Shown: positions 23,019-31,784, counted from the first letter of the stretch. The stretch is DNA of 64,000 bases from an uncultured Oscillospiraceae bacterium (GCA_902490735.1 CABUFC010000005.1:38620-102619); one strand, 5' to 3'. Notes: generated by a model not told the origin, from the sequence alone. Program-made: numbers and translations.

Positions 23019-23682
23019 TTTTTATTCTCTCGTCCAAAAGTTTTAAAAGCTCTTCGGCTTTTTTATATTCGTCGCTTTTTATGGCGACGTTTTTAATTTC
23101 ATCCGCCATTTTTTTAATAACGGCGCGTTTTTTAACCGCAAGCTTTTTGGCCGCGCTGTCCAAAAGATCGAGTTTCCCCAAAACGTTAAAAAGAGGATCG
23201 TCGTTCTTTTTAGCGTTCTCTTTTTTTACGGTTATAATTTCGTAAATTCTGCCGCCGGACATTACCGCATTGTGGTTTAAAACCCGGTATTCGCCGTTAT
23301 TTAAATAGTTTAGCAAAAGATTGCTTTTAGACACGGGATTTAACACAAGTTTTTTATTTTGCAAAACACCCTTGCCGGCTTCTAAAATTTCAATAATCGT
23401 TTCAGCGCCCATACCGGCAATTACGGCGGCGTTAAATTCGTCAAAAGAAAACCCGTCTAAACCCGAACAAAGGCGCAGCTCGATTTTATCTGCTACGCCC
23501 TGTTTTATAAGATTTAATTTGCCGCGCGCAAGCGGCTTTTCGCGCTTATCAGATGCGATAACCCTTTTTGCATAACCGTTTTTAATTAAAAAAACGGGCA
23601 AAAAGGCATGGTCTGTACCAATATCGGCAACCGAGTCCTCGTTTTTTAGTTGTTCGGCGATGGCGCAAAGCCTCTTATCCAT
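23008..23682 (-). CDS. trmK: tRNA (adenine22-N1)-methyltransferase
   Basis: The 224-residue class I methyltransferase has the TrmK signature VADIGTDHAFLPV (19-31), then ASDKREKPLARGKLN, LRLCSGLDGF and VIAGMGAETIIEIL, followed by a C-terminal helical region. It methylates A22 in the D-loop of some tRNAs. It overlaps the DUF1858 gene by 8 bases and rqcH by 11 bases, so all are translated from one transcript. Confidence 0.93.
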   Translation of the reverse strand: MDKRLCAIAEQLKNEDSVADIGTDHAFLPVFLIKNGYAKRVIASDKREKPLARGKLNLIKQGVADKIELRLCSGLDGFSFDEFNAAVIAGMGAETIIEILEAGKGVLQNKKLVLNPVSKSNLLLNYLNNGEYRVLNHNAVMSGGRIYEIITVKKENAKKNDDPLFNVLGKLDLLDSAAKKLAVKKRAVIKKMADEIKNVAIKSDEYKKAEELLKLLDERIKNGD

Positions 23683-23872
23683 TAATGTGCGCGTTGAGTT
23701 TTTTTACAAGCTCGTCAGCGTCGGTACCGTGAACCGCGCAGGCTTCACCTATTGTTTCTCCGCGTGAAGACGGACAACCGAGACAGTGCATGCCGATTTC
23801 AAAAAAGTATTCTGCTGTAGACTGATCGTAATCAAGTACATCGCCAATAATTGTATCTTTTGTAACTTCCAT
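23675..23872 (-). CDS. DUF1858 protein
   Basis: The 65-residue protein has the DUF1858 pattern: TIGDVL-type start, EIGMHCLGCPSSRGETIGEAC and a C-terminal helix. C30 and C33 form a CxxC pair that could bind a metal or form a disulfide, with C45 nearby. Its function is unknown; related domains occur in hybrid-cluster and ScdA-like proteins. It lies 9 bases after gpmI with a good AGGAGG site. Confidence 0.9.
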   Translation of the reverse strand: MEVTKDTIIGDVLDYDQSTAEYFFEIGMHCLGCPSSRGETIGEACAVHGTDADELVKKLNAHING

Positions 23873-23881
23873 AATATCCTC

Positions 23882-25414
23882 CTATTTTATAAGGCTTTCG
23901 CCCGTCATTTCTTTAGGTTTTTCTATGCCCATAATTTTTAGCATTGTAGGTGCTATATCAGAAAGCCTGCCGCCCTCTCTTAATTCGCACGACTTTCCGA
24001 CAACGCAAAACGGAACCGGGTTTGTTGTGTGCGCGGTAAAGGGAGATCCGTCGGTATCTACCATGCGGTCGGCATTTCCGTGGTCAGCGGTAATTAACAT
24101 TGTGCCGCACATATCTTTTATCGCTTTTTCAATTTTACCAACACACTCGTCCACCGTTTCAACCGCTTTTACGGCCGCGCTAAACACGCCGGTGTGTCCT
24201 ACCATATCACAGTTTGCAAAATTTAAAATTATGCAGTCGAATTTGCCGCTTTTAATCGCTTGTACTACCTTGTCGCAAACTTCGTAAGCGCTCATTTCGG
24301 GCATGAGATCGTAGGTTGCAACCTTAGGAGAATTTACTAAAATTCTGTCTTCGTTATTAAACAAAACCTCTCTGCCGCCGTTGAAAAAGAAGGTTACATG
24401 AGCGTATTTTTCGGTTTCGGCAATTCGAAGCTGAGTTTTGCCGTTTTTCGCCAAAACTTCGCCAAAGGTATTCTCTAAGCTTTCGGGTTTAAAGGCTATT
24501 TGAACGTTCGGCATGGTAGCGTCGTACTTTGTCATGCAAACATAAAATACGTCGGGTCTTCCGCCTTTGCGCTCAAAACCTGAAAAGTCATCGTCAACCA
24601 AGGTTCTTGTGATTTCTCTTGCACGGTCGGGACGGAAATTAAAGAATATAACGCTGTCCTTATCGGCTATGCGTTTGGTGCCTTTAATTACTACCGGAAG
24701 AACAAACTCGTCGGTTAAAAATTTTCCGTCCTCATCTTTTACAGTGTAGGACTTTCTTATTGCACTTTCGGCATCGTCAGAAATTTCACCTTCGCCTAAA
24801 ACAATGGCGTCGTAGGCTTTTTTAACACGCTCGAAGCGATTGTCCCTGTCCATACCGTAAAAACGGCCCATAACAGTTGCAATTTTTCCAACGCCGATCT
24901 CTTTTAACTTAAGCTCGAGCGCCTTTACAAAATCCGCCGCGGAAGCAGGCGGCACGTCACGGCCGTCTAGCAGCGCGTGAACGTATACTTCGCTTAAGCC
25001 TTCATTTTTGGCAAGCTTTATAAGAGCATAAAGGTGCTCTATGTGGCTGTGCACGCCGCCGTCGGACAAAAGTCCCATTAAATGAAGCGCCGAACCGTTT
25101 TGTTTGCAGTTTTCTATCGCCTTTAAAAAGGCAGCGTTTTTAAAAAAGTCGCCGTCTTTTATAGATTTTGTAATTCTTGTAAGCTCTTGGTATACTACTC
25201 TTCCGGCTCCAATATTAGTATGCCCTACTTCGCTGTTGCCCATTTGCCCTTCAGGAAGGCCCACGTCCATGCCGGAAGCTCCTATGAGCGTACGCGGATT
25301 TTCAGAAAAAATTCTGTCTAAATTAGGGGTGTTGGCCTGTGCTATTGCATTTCCTTTCGTTTCGGGGTTATAGCCAAACCCGTCAAGAATTGTAAGTATT
25401 AACGGTTTTTTCAT
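23882..25414 (-). CDS. gpmI: 2,3-bisphosphoglycerate-independent phosphoglycerate mutase
   Basis: The enzyme converts 3-phosphoglycerate to 2-phosphoglycerate in glycolysis. The 510-residue protein has MGNSEVGHTNIGAGRVVYQ with the phosphorylated serine, the metal ligands in ILTILDGFG and NFANCDMVGHTG, and ITADHGNAD. The length is typical. It starts one base after tpiA in the pgk-tpiA-gpmI operon. Confidence 0.98.
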   Translation of the reverse strand: MKKPLILTILDGFGYNPETKGNAIAQANTPNLDRIFSENPRTLIGASGMDVGLPEGQMGNSEVGHTNIGAGRVVYQELTRITKSIKDGDFFKNAAFLKAIENCKQNGSALHLMGLLSDGGVHSHIEHLYALIKLAKNEGLSEVYVHALLDGRDVPPASAADFVKALELKLKEIGVGKIATVMGRFYGMDRDNRFERVKKAYDAIVLGEGEISDDAESAIRKSYTVKDEDGKFLTDEFVLPVVIKGTKRIADKDSVIFFNFRPDRAREITRTLVDDDFSGFERKGGRPDVFYVCMTKYDATMPNVQIAFKPESLENTFGEVLAKNGKTQLRIAETEKYAHVTFFFNGGREVLFNNEDRILVNSPKVATYDLMPEMSAYEVCDKVVQAIKSGKFDCIILNFANCDMVGHTGVFSAAVKAVETVDECVGKIEKAIKDMCGTMLITADHGNADRMVDTDGSPFTAHTTNPVPFCVVGKSCELREGGRLSDIAPTMLKIMGIEKPKEMTGESLIK

Positions 25415-25415
25415 G

Positions 25416-26180
25416 TTATTTCGCTGCCTTTACTATTAAAGAAAAGTCCTCTGCTTTTAAAGAGGCGCCGCCGATAAGCCCGCCGTCGACATCTTCTTTC
25501 GATAAAAGCTCTTCGGCGTTTTTCGGATTCATCGAGCCGCCGTACTGAATTGTAAGGCCGTCTGCCGCCGATTTAGAATAAAGCTCGGCTACAGTATTTC
25601 TGATAATTGCGCAAACCTCTTCGGCTTGCTCGCTTGTGGCGGTTTTGCCGGTGCCGATTGCCCAAACGGGCTCGTAGGCTATTATTGTGCTTTTAAGCAT
25701 GTCTTCGGTAAAATCTTTAAGCGCGGTTTTTACCTGCAAAGCTACAAGCTCTTTTGTTATGCCCTGCTCGCGTTCAGAGAGCGTTTCACCTACGCAGATT
25801 ATAGCAATAAGACCTTTTGCTATTGCGGCTTTTGCCCTTAAATTTACGGTTTCGTTGGTTTCGCCGAAATACTGGCGGCGCTCGCTGTGGCCGACAATTA
25901 CGTACTCAACGCCCATTTCTTTAAGCATATTAGCCGAGATTTCGCCTGTATACGCGCCGGACTCTTCAAAATGGCAGTTTTCTGCGCCGATTTTAATATT
26001 GGAGCCCTTTGCCGCCTCGATTGCTACCGCTAAATCAACGAACGGGACGCATAAAACAACGTCCGCGGCGTCGGTCTTAACAAGCGGTTTCATCTCTTCA
26101 ATTAAAGCCTTTGCTTCCCTTGGGGTTTTATTCATTTTCCAGTTTCCGGCAATAACCGTTTTTCTTAAATCACTGTTCAT
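25416..26180 (-). CDS. tpiA: Triose-phosphate isomerase
   Basis: The enzyme interconverts dihydroxyacetone phosphate and glyceraldehyde-3-phosphate. The 254-residue protein has the AGNWKMNK substrate lysine motif (11-18), the catalytic histidine in YVIVGHSERR, the catalytic glutamate in IAYEPVWAIGTGK and the phosphate-binding IQYGGSM and GGASL. It lies 14 bases after pgk. Confidence 0.98.
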   Translation of the reverse strand: MNSDLRKTVIAGNWKMNKTPREAKALIEEMKPLVKTDAADVVLCVPFVDLAVAIEAAKGSNIKIGAENCHFEESGAYTGEISANMLKEMGVEYVIVGHSERRQYFGETNETVNLRAKAAIAKGLIAIICVGETLSEREQGITKELVALQVKTALKDFTEDMLKSTIIAYEPVWAIGTGKTATSEQAEEVCAIIRNTVAELYSKSAADGLTIQYGGSMNPKNAEELLSKEDVDGGLIGGASLKAEDFSLIVKAAK

Positions 26181-26194
26181 ATTATTACTTCCTT

Positions 26195-27382
26195 TTATTT
26201 ATCGTTAAGTGCGGCAATTCCGGGGAGCTCTTTACCCTCTAAAAATTCGAGAGAAGCACCGCCGCCGGTAGAAATGTGGCTCATTTTATCCGCAAAACCG
26301 AGTTTTGTAACAGCCGCAACACTATCACCGCCGCCGATAATTGAGATAGCGCCGGAGTTTGCAACTGCGGTTGCAACAGCAATAGTGCCGCTTGCAAAGT
26401 TTTCCCACTCGCTAACGCCCATTGGTCCGTTCCAAATAACCGTGCCGGCACCTTTAATGGCGTCTGCAAAAAGTTTTTCGGTTTCGGGTCCAATATCAAG
26501 TCCCATCCAGCCATCGGGGATATCGTCGGACGGTACTATCATGTGTTCGGTATCTTTGTTGTATTCTTTGCCGACTCTGTTATCTACGGGAATTAAGAAT
26601 TTAACGCCCTTTTCTTCGGCTTTTTTCATCATATCTAAGGCAAAATCAATATTTTCGGCGTCAAGAAGTGAATTTCCGATATTGTGGCCAAGTGCTTTCA
26701 TAAAGGTATATGCCATGCCGCCGCCGATAATTAAAGTATCGACCTTGTCTAAGAGATTTACGATAACGCCTATTTTGTCAGCAACTTTTGCGCCGCCTAA
26801 AATAGCAACCAGCGGTCTTTTAGGGGCTTCTAAAGCGCCGCCTATAAACTCGATTTCTTTATTAATAAGATATCCGCCAACCGCAGGAATAAACTCTGCT
26901 ACGCCGGTTGTGGAAGAGTGGGCTCTGTGTGCGGAACCAAAGGCGTCGTTTACAAAAACATCAGCTAAAGAAGCGAATTTTTTGGAAAGCTCGGGGTCGT
27001 TTTTAGTCTCGCCCTTTTCGTAGCGAACGTTTTCTAAAAGTAAAACTTCGCCTTCTTTAAGCTCGGACGCTAATTTCTGTGCCGATTCGCCAACAACGTC
27101 TTTCGCCATTTTAACGTCTTGTCCTAAAAGCTCGGAAAGACGAGTCGCAACGGGCTTTAGAGAAAACTCGGGAACAACTTCACCCTTAGGTCTTCCTAAA
27201 TGCGAGCAAAGAATTACCTTCGCGCCGTTTTTTATAAGATATTTTATTGTAGGAAGGCTTGCAACAATACGCTTGTCGTTAGTGATAACGCCGCCGTCAA
27301 GCGGAACATTAAAGTCGCAGCGAACCAATACGCGCTTACCCTTTACATCAATATCCTCTACGGTTTTTTTGTTTAGTACCAT
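26195..27382 (-). CDS. pgk: Phosphoglycerate kinase
   Basis: Pgk makes ATP from 1,3-bisphosphoglycerate. The 395-residue protein has VLVRCDFNVPLDGG (19-32), CSHLGRPKGE, the ENVRYEKGE motif, AILGGAKVADKIGV and the nucleotide-binding SIIGGGDSVAA. It is the first gene of the operon. A TAGAAT promoter lies about 35 bases upstream of its start, which has AAAGGAGA. Confidence 0.98.
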   Translation of the reverse strand: MVLNKKTVEDIDVKGKRVLVRCDFNVPLDGGVITNDKRIVASLPTIKYLIKNGAKVILCSHLGRPKGEVVPEFSLKPVATRLSELLGQDVKMAKDVVGESAQKLASELKEGEVLLLENVRYEKGETKNDPELSKKFASLADVFVNDAFGSAHRAHSSTTGVAEFIPAVGGYLINKEIEFIGGALEAPKRPLVAILGGAKVADKIGVIVNLLDKVDTLIIGGGMAYTFMKALGHNIGNSLLDAENIDFALDMMKKAEEKGVKFLIPVDNRVGKEYNKDTEHMIVPSDDIPDGWMGLDIGPETEKLFADAIKGAGTVIWNGPMGVSEWENFASGTIAVATAVANSGAISIIGGGDSVAAVTKLGFADKMSHISTGGGASLEFLEGKELPGIAALNDK

Positions 27383-27416
27383 ATTAATTCTCCTTTAGTT
27401 ATGATTTTACAAATAT

Positions 27417-27445
27417 ATTCTAACAAATATAATTATATAATTCAA
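27417..27445 (-). promoter_or_regulatory. Sigma-A-type promoter of the pgk operon
   Basis: On the minus strand there is TTGAAT (27440-27445), a 17-base spacer and TAGAAT (27417-27422). An inverted repeat GTTAAA/TTTAAC lies about 20 bases further upstream. Confidence 0.72.
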
Positions 27446-27540
27446 TAATAAAAACGCAAAAATTTGTTAAAGTTTTAACGTTTTTTATGTATATTTTATG
27501 GTTTTTCGGAAAAAATATAAAAAAAGCAAAGGAGCACATT

Positions 27541-27765
27541 ATGTTTTCGAGAAAAAAAGAGACAGATAAAAAAAGGGAGCTTTTCCCCGGAATTATTGAT
27601 GATTATTCAACCACAAATGCGGTTTCAGGTATGGACTGCACGGGCTCTGTCCCAAGAGGCCGAAATCTTACAGGCGAAGAATACCAAAACATCGGCGACG
27701 TTACGGGTGTAACCCCAAGCCCTATTGAGCCTGCCGACCAGCCGGTAGACCCAATAGACCTTTAA
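27541..27765 (+). CDS. Small hydrophilic protein, 74 residues
   Basis: Not assigned to any family. The sequence is polar, with a basic N-terminus (MFSRKKETDKKR) and an acidic/proline-rich end (PIEPADQPVDPIDL); no membrane segment is present. The start at 27541 is supported by AAAGGAG 7 bases upstream; an earlier TTG-type reading from 27487 has no such site. A terminator follows directly, so it is a single-gene unit. Confidence 0.7.
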   Translation: MFSRKKETDKKRELFPGIIDDYSTTNAVSGMDCTGSVPRGRNLTGEEYQNIGDVTGVTPSPIEPADQPVDPIDL

Positions 27766-27792
27766 AAAAAGACCGCATTGCGGTCTTTTTTT
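27764..27792. terminator. Bidirectional terminator
   Basis: AAAAAAAGACCGC (27764-27776) pairs with 27780-27792 across a 3-base loop. It separates two convergent genes. Confidence 0.88.
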
Positions 27793-28594
27793 ATTTATGT
27801 TTTGCGCGAGGCTCATTTGTTTCGCCGCTGAAAATTCTTTGTAAAAAATCTGCGGCTTCGTCTGTCCAACGGGAAATATCAGGAAACTCTTTTGCAAGCC
27901 CCAGCCCGTGACGCCCGTGCGAGAATATATGGCTTTCAAACGGCACATCCGCTTTAGCGAGCGCTTCCATATAACACAGCGAATCTTCTATTGGAACGCA
28001 GTCATCCGAAAAGGTTGACCAAATATAGGTTGGCGGAGTGTTTTTCGTTACATTATCAAAGGTATTTATTTTGCTTATTACATACTGTTTGTCCTTATTG
28101 CCGCAAATATTATCGCCAATACTTTTGTGAAACATCCAAAATGCGGAAGATGTTACCGGGTAGCAAAGAACGGCGGCGTTCGGTTTTACTTCATAAGGTG
28201 TAGCAGAAATCGGCTTTAAAACGTCGTCTTCATTAAAAAGGGTTGATATACTTGCCGCAAGATGTCCTCCGGCAGAAAAGCCGAGAACCGCAATAGCGTC
28301 CTTTTTAATTTTATATTTTTCGGCGTTTGCGCGGATAATTTTAATTGCTTTTGCCGCATCTATAACGGGATTTGGATAGGCAGCGTTTTCGTTTAATGAA
28401 TAGTACACAACAAAGCAATTAAAGCCCTTATTATAAAACTCTTCGGCTATGGGCGTTGCTTCATGCGGAGCGCACACGTGATAAGCGCCGCCCGGGAAAA
28501 TAACAAGGGCGTTTCGCACTTCGTCCTCGTGGACAAAGCTTTCAAAAAATATATCGGGATTTTCTTTTCGCAAATTTACTTTGTCTTTAAGCAT
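27791..28594 (-). CDS. Alpha/beta hydrolase (BD-FAE/acetylxylan-esterase-like)
   Basis: The 267-residue esterase has the nucleophile elbow GFSAGGH, the oxyanion-hole block FPGGAYHVCAPHEATPIA near the N-terminus, the acidic residue region FSDDCVPIE and the catalytic histidine in SHGRHGLGLA. There is no signal peptide, so it is cytosolic and may deacetylate imported sugars or act on lipids; the substrate is unknown. It directly follows the NUDIX gene (no gap). Confidence 0.88.
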   Translation of the reverse strand: MLKDKVNLRKENPDIFFESFVHEDEVRNALVIFPGGAYHVCAPHEATPIAEEFYNKGFNCFVVYYSLNENAAYPNPVIDAAKAIKIIRANAEKYKIKKDAIAVLGFSAGGHLAASISTLFNEDDVLKPISATPYEVKPNAAVLCYPVTSSAFWMFHKSIGDNICGNKDKQYVISKINTFDNVTKNTPPTYIWSTFSDDCVPIEDSLCYMEALAKADVPFESHIFSHGRHGLGLAKEFPDISRWTDEAADFLQRIFSGETNEPRAKHK

Positions 28595-29140
28595 TTAAAA
28601 ATTTTCTCCCTTTAAATTTTTATATAACAGAAGCGCTATTATGGTTTTAGCGTCGACTATTTTGCCGGTATTTATATATTCGTACGCAGTTTTTAGCGGC
28701 ACCTTAACCACATCTAAAAACTCGTCGTCATCCAGGTGCCTTTCGCCAAAATGAAGTCCCTTTGCCATATACAAATACAGCACCTCTTTAAGAACGCCGG
28801 GAGAGGGGTAGGTTTTCATTAAAAACTCAATATTTTCCGCTTCGGCGCCGGTTTCCTCTTTTAGTTCACGCTTGGCGCACAAATACGGGTCTTCATCGGG
28901 CGAATCGAGTTTGCCCGCAGGTATTTCCAAAAGAATTTCCGAAAAAGGGCAGCGGTACTGCCGCACCAACAAAACGTTACCTTCGTCATCTATAGGAAGC
29001 ACTGCCGATGCACCGTTTAATATTACGATTTCACGGGTGGAGTCCTCGCCGTTCGGTAAAACTACAAAATCTTTTTGGACTGTCATTATTTTTCCGGCGT
29101 AAATTGTTTCTCTTTTTTGAATTTTTTCTGTAAGTTCCAT
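28595..29140 (-). CDS. nudF: ADP-ribose pyrophosphatase-like NUDIX hydrolase
   Basis: The 181-residue protein has a complete Nudix box in the region from GKLDSPDEDP to REL and EETGA. Upstream ASAVLPIDDEGNVLLVRQYR and downstream YPSPGVLKEVLYLYMAKGL are typical of ADP-ribose pyrophosphatases (YqkG/NudF). It hydrolyses ADP-ribose to AMP and ribose-5-phosphate. It is the first gene of a two-gene leftward unit with the esterase. Confidence 0.92.
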   Translation of the reverse strand: MELTEKIQKRETIYAGKIMTVQKDFVVLPNGEDSTREIVILNGASAVLPIDDEGNVLLVRQYRCPFSEILLEIPAGKLDSPDEDPYLCAKRELKEETGAEAENIEFLMKTYPSPGVLKEVLYLYMAKGLHFGERHLDDDEFLDVVKVPLKTAYEYINTGKIVDAKTIIALLLYKNLKGENF

Positions 29141-29217
29141 GCTTTTTCCTTTCTAAAATAAAATCTGCCGCATATATATTATAAAAAAGGAAATTCACTT
29201 AAAAGGAGTTAAAAGAA

Positions 29218-30012
29218 ATGGCAGATTCATATTATGAAATAAAACGAAGGTGCACCGATCTTTATGCAAAATATCCTTTTTTAAATTATCAAATTTTAGG
29301 AAGATCACACCTGGGGCGAGATATCTTTTCGCTGAGTATCGGCTGCAACGAAAACCGCACTCTTATACTATCGTCTCCAAAAGCCAACAGTAAAAGCTCA
29401 CCGAATTTGCTGGTTAACTTTTTAGATGAGCTGTGTTTTTCAATATATAAAGGCTCCGATATGGCTGGGCTTAACATTCGCCGCGCGTTAAAGGACAAGG
29501 GGGTAACCGTAATTCCTTTTTTTAATCCGGACGGATACGACTTTGTGATATCCGGCGATAAAAGCCTGCCTAAAGGCGCAAAGCCTGCCGCGGAGCTTAG
29601 CAAGATTAACAAAGAAGATCTTGTTACAAATATCGGCGGCGTAGATTTATACTACAATTTTTTAAAAAGAAATCCCACGGTGCCTTTTAAAAGAGGCTTT
29701 TCCGGGTACAGCCCGTTAAGCGAGCCGGAGTCCGTTACAATTGCCGAATTCTGCCGCAAAAACACGGTTGAAAAACTTGTTTTAATAGAAAGCGGCGAAA
29801 ATGCCATAGGATATTTCCCGGACGCAAAAGACAGCGAAAAAATATCGCAAATACTATCTGCGGCGAGTCTTATGCCAAGATACAAGTTATGTGACACAAG
29901 CGGATTTTTGTACTGGTACAGATCAAAAATCAACGGCAACGCGTTTATGCTTAATATAAACGACGATTACGCGCGGCTTCGCGAGGCGCTTGTTCTTGTT
30001 TCAATTATGTAA
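29218..30012 (+). CDS. Degenerate M14 zinc-carboxypeptidase-like protein
   Basis: The 264-residue protein keeps the M14 scaffold: YxILGRSHLGRDIFSLSIG (the usual IGxSxxGRxI), FFNPDGYDF (102-109), GVDLYYNF (141-148) and FSGYSPLSEPES (161-172). The expected HARE zinc motif is replaced by LSSPKANSKSS, and the NR substrate pair of GVDLNRNF is YY. No zinc site can be built from these motifs, so it is probably inactive as a peptidase and may bind peptides or glycan. There is no signal peptide. The start has AAAAGGAG upstream. Its 3' end overlaps the convergent glycosylase gene by 12 bases. Confidence 0.75.
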   Translation: MADSYYEIKRRCTDLYAKYPFLNYQILGRSHLGRDIFSLSIGCNENRTLILSSPKANSKSSPNLLVNFLDELCFSIYKGSDMAGLNIRRALKDKGVTVIPFFNPDGYDFVISGDKSLPKGAKPAAELSKINKEDLVTNIGGVDLYYNFLKRNPTVPFKRGFSGYSPLSEPESVTIAEFCRKNTVEKLVLIESGENAIGYFPDAKDSEKISQILSAASLMPRYKLCDTSGFLYWYRSKINGNAFMLNINDDYARLREALVLVSIM

Positions 30013-30798
30013 TTTTCGATAATAATTAAATATGTACTGCTGGGCAATGCCGCGGTAGGGCTCTACATATTTCGGCATACCGTTATTAAACAATTCTTTT
30101 ACGGCGCGCTTTATCCAAACATCCTCCGGAAAAGCGTCTAAATGCCGGCAGGAAAAAAGAAGGGTGCAGTCCGCCACCTTTTTCCCGACGCCCACAATTT
30201 TTTGAAGCTCCGCTTCTGCATCCTCAAGGCTTTTATCTTTAAGCGAGTAAAGGTCTACCTTTCCCGACGCCACCTTATGCGCCGCGTCTACAATGTACCG
30301 CGCCCTAAAGCCTGCCCGTAAAACAGCAAGATCTTCGGCGCTAAGCGAAGCTAATTTTTCGACCGCCGGAAAAGCAAATCCGCCCTCTATCTCTTCGCCG
30401 AAATTTTCACAAAGGCGCTCTATTATGCCTTTTATTCTTGGTATATTGTTATTTTGCGAAATAATAAACGAAATAAGCGTCTCGAACGGGTCCTGGTTTA
30501 AAATCCGTATGCCCTTTTCGCTTTCGACTATTGTTTTTAAAGGCTCCTCTTTGCCGATAGTTTCGTTTATTTTTTCATAATCGCGGCAAAGATCGAAATA
30601 GTCGCAAAAAAAATCGTCGTACTCCTCTTTTGTAATGTTGTAAAAGACAAGCTCATCCTCTGTTTGGCGAACTCTAATTAATTTTTTGTTTACAATGCCG
30701 CTTACTTCGTTGCCGTCTACCTTAAAACGAAAGGACTGGCCACAGTCAACAGTAACGGCAAGCGAAAACGGTTTTGGACATTTTACTCTAAGTTCCAT
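30001..30798 (-). CDS. ogg: 8-oxoguanine DNA glycosylase (OGG-type)
   Basis: The 265-residue HhH-GPD glycosylase removes 8-oxoguanine. It has the OGG N-terminal domain (VDCGQSFRFKV), a middle SFIISQNNNIPRIKGIIERLC and the helix-hairpin-helix KIVGVGKKVADC with the catalytic lysine. The conserved aspartate lies in FPEDVWIKRA. I use the ATG at 30798 (MELRVKC), preceded by AGGTG; the longer reading from 30849 adds 17 residues without homologous character. It lies next to two copies of a palindromic site. Confidence 0.9.
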   Translation of the reverse strand: MELRVKCPKPFSLAVTVDCGQSFRFKVDGNEVSGIVNKKLIRVRQTEDELVFYNITKEEYDDFFCDYFDLCRDYEKINETIGKEEPLKTIVESEKGIRILNQDPFETLISFIISQNNNIPRIKGIIERLCENFGEEIEGGFAFPAVEKLASLSAEDLAVLRAGFRARYIVDAAHKVASGKVDLYSLKDKSLEDAEAELQKIVGVGKKVADCTLLFSCRHLDAFPEDVWIKRAVKELFNNGMPKYVEPYRGIAQQYIFNYYRKLHN

Positions 30799-30819
30799 AG
30801 CACACCTATAAACGATAAT

Positions 30820-30832
30820 ATACAATTTGTAT
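30820..30832. promoter_or_regulatory. Palindromic site ATACAATTTGTAT, copy 1
   Basis: This 13-base palindrome occurs just upstream of the glycosylase start and again at 30941-30953. It is a possible operator for a dimeric regulator. Confidence 0.4.
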
Positions 30833-30940
30833 GAAAAAATTTTGAACAATTAATTAAGAACAGCATTATTTTGGTTGAAAACTCTTCTTTTTATGCCACT
30901 TTTTATGGTTTTCCACCGAGTTATCAACATTTGTTGGTAT

Positions 30941-30953
30941 ATACAATTTGTAT
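30941..30953. promoter_or_regulatory. Palindromic site ATACAATTTGTAT, copy 2
   Basis: Identical to the site at 30820-30832, with further flanking TATA. The 131-base spacer between the glycosylase start region and the sortase-locus terminator holds nothing else recognised. Confidence 0.4.
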
Positions 30954-30956
30954 ATA

Positions 30957-30994
30957 TATTTTTAAAAATCGCCGCGAAACTTAAATTCGCGGCG
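30957..30994 (-). terminator. Terminator overlapping the 3' end of the sortase operon
   Basis: In minus-strand RNA, 30986-30994 pairs with 30970-30978 (9 bp, GC-rich) around a loop containing the stop codon, followed by ATTTTT. The last codons of the membrane protein form the 5' arm of the stem. Confidence 0.75.
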
Positions 30995-31784
30995 CTATTT
31001 GTGATCTTCTGCGTCTTCGAAGCAGTTTTTTCGAGCGGTTAATGCCCACAATGACAAGAACGGTTCCTATAACCGTCAAAAGCAAAATCGGTACTATTAA
31101 ATAGCTTCTGACAAAGCTTAAAACAGCGGCGCTTGAAATGGAAAATCGCACTGCTTTGCCCGTAACCAGCAGCATAAGCGGCGCCAAAAGCATAAACCCT
31201 GCCGCGGTTAACGACACAGCGCCCGCGCTTTTGCCGTTTAAAAAGAACAGGCCGACAGCTACGGCTGCAAAAGCCAAAGCCCCAAGCAAAAGCTTATAGG
31301 AAAGCCTTGCCGCGTATTTACATGCGGTATTAAAGGGTTTATAGCTAAGATTTAAATATTTTTCCACTACGCTGTCAGCAGTAATGGAGATGCTTTCTTC
31401 GTCAATCTCTTGCATGCCTATGCTTGCGGCGTATTCTTTCATCATATTGGAAACAATTTGCTTAAGCTCGCCAACCGAAGGTTCATAGTCTTCGTTTCCT
31501 TTAAGGCGATTATCAACAGTAGCCAAAACCGTGCTTTTTATAAAAGCTTCATCTATTCTTTCATTAAAATAATCTTCGGGAAGTCCTGCAGGAACTGCAA
31601 CGGCGGTAAGCTCGTCTGCTATTTCGACGGCAGCCTTATTATAATAACCCGAGATACTTAGGACGCCCTTTATAAACAGCCCGTTAGTCATTATTCCGAA
31701 AACAAGAAGCAATGCCGCGCAAAAAATAAGCGCAGTAGTAAAAAACGAAAGAATAATTTCAAATACTTTTCTCATTGCATTCAC
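30981..31784 (-). CDS. Membrane protein of the sortase locus
   Basis: The 267-residue protein is not recognised. It has a membrane segment at about 8-32, an extracytoplasmic domain of ~135 residues (35-170) and four further membrane helices, ending in a strongly basic tail (SKKLLRRRRRS). The GTG start at 31784 overlaps the sortase stop (GTGA); the ATG three codons later is equally plausible. Its place as the last gene of the operon suggests a role in sortase substrate handling, which is inference only. Confidence 0.72.
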   Translation of the reverse strand: MNAMRKVFEIILSFFTTALIFCAALLLVFGIMTNGLFIKGVLSISGYYNKAAVEIADELTAVAVPAGLPEDYFNERIDEAFIKSTVLATVDNRLKGNEDYEPSVGELKQIVSNMMKEYAASIGMQEIDEESISITADSVVEKYLNLSYKPFNTACKYAARLSYKLLLGALAFAAVAVGLFFLNGKSAGAVSLTAAGFMLLAPLMLLVTGKAVRFSISSAAVLSFVRSYLIVPILLLTVIGTVLVIVGINRSKKLLRRRRRSQIAPRI

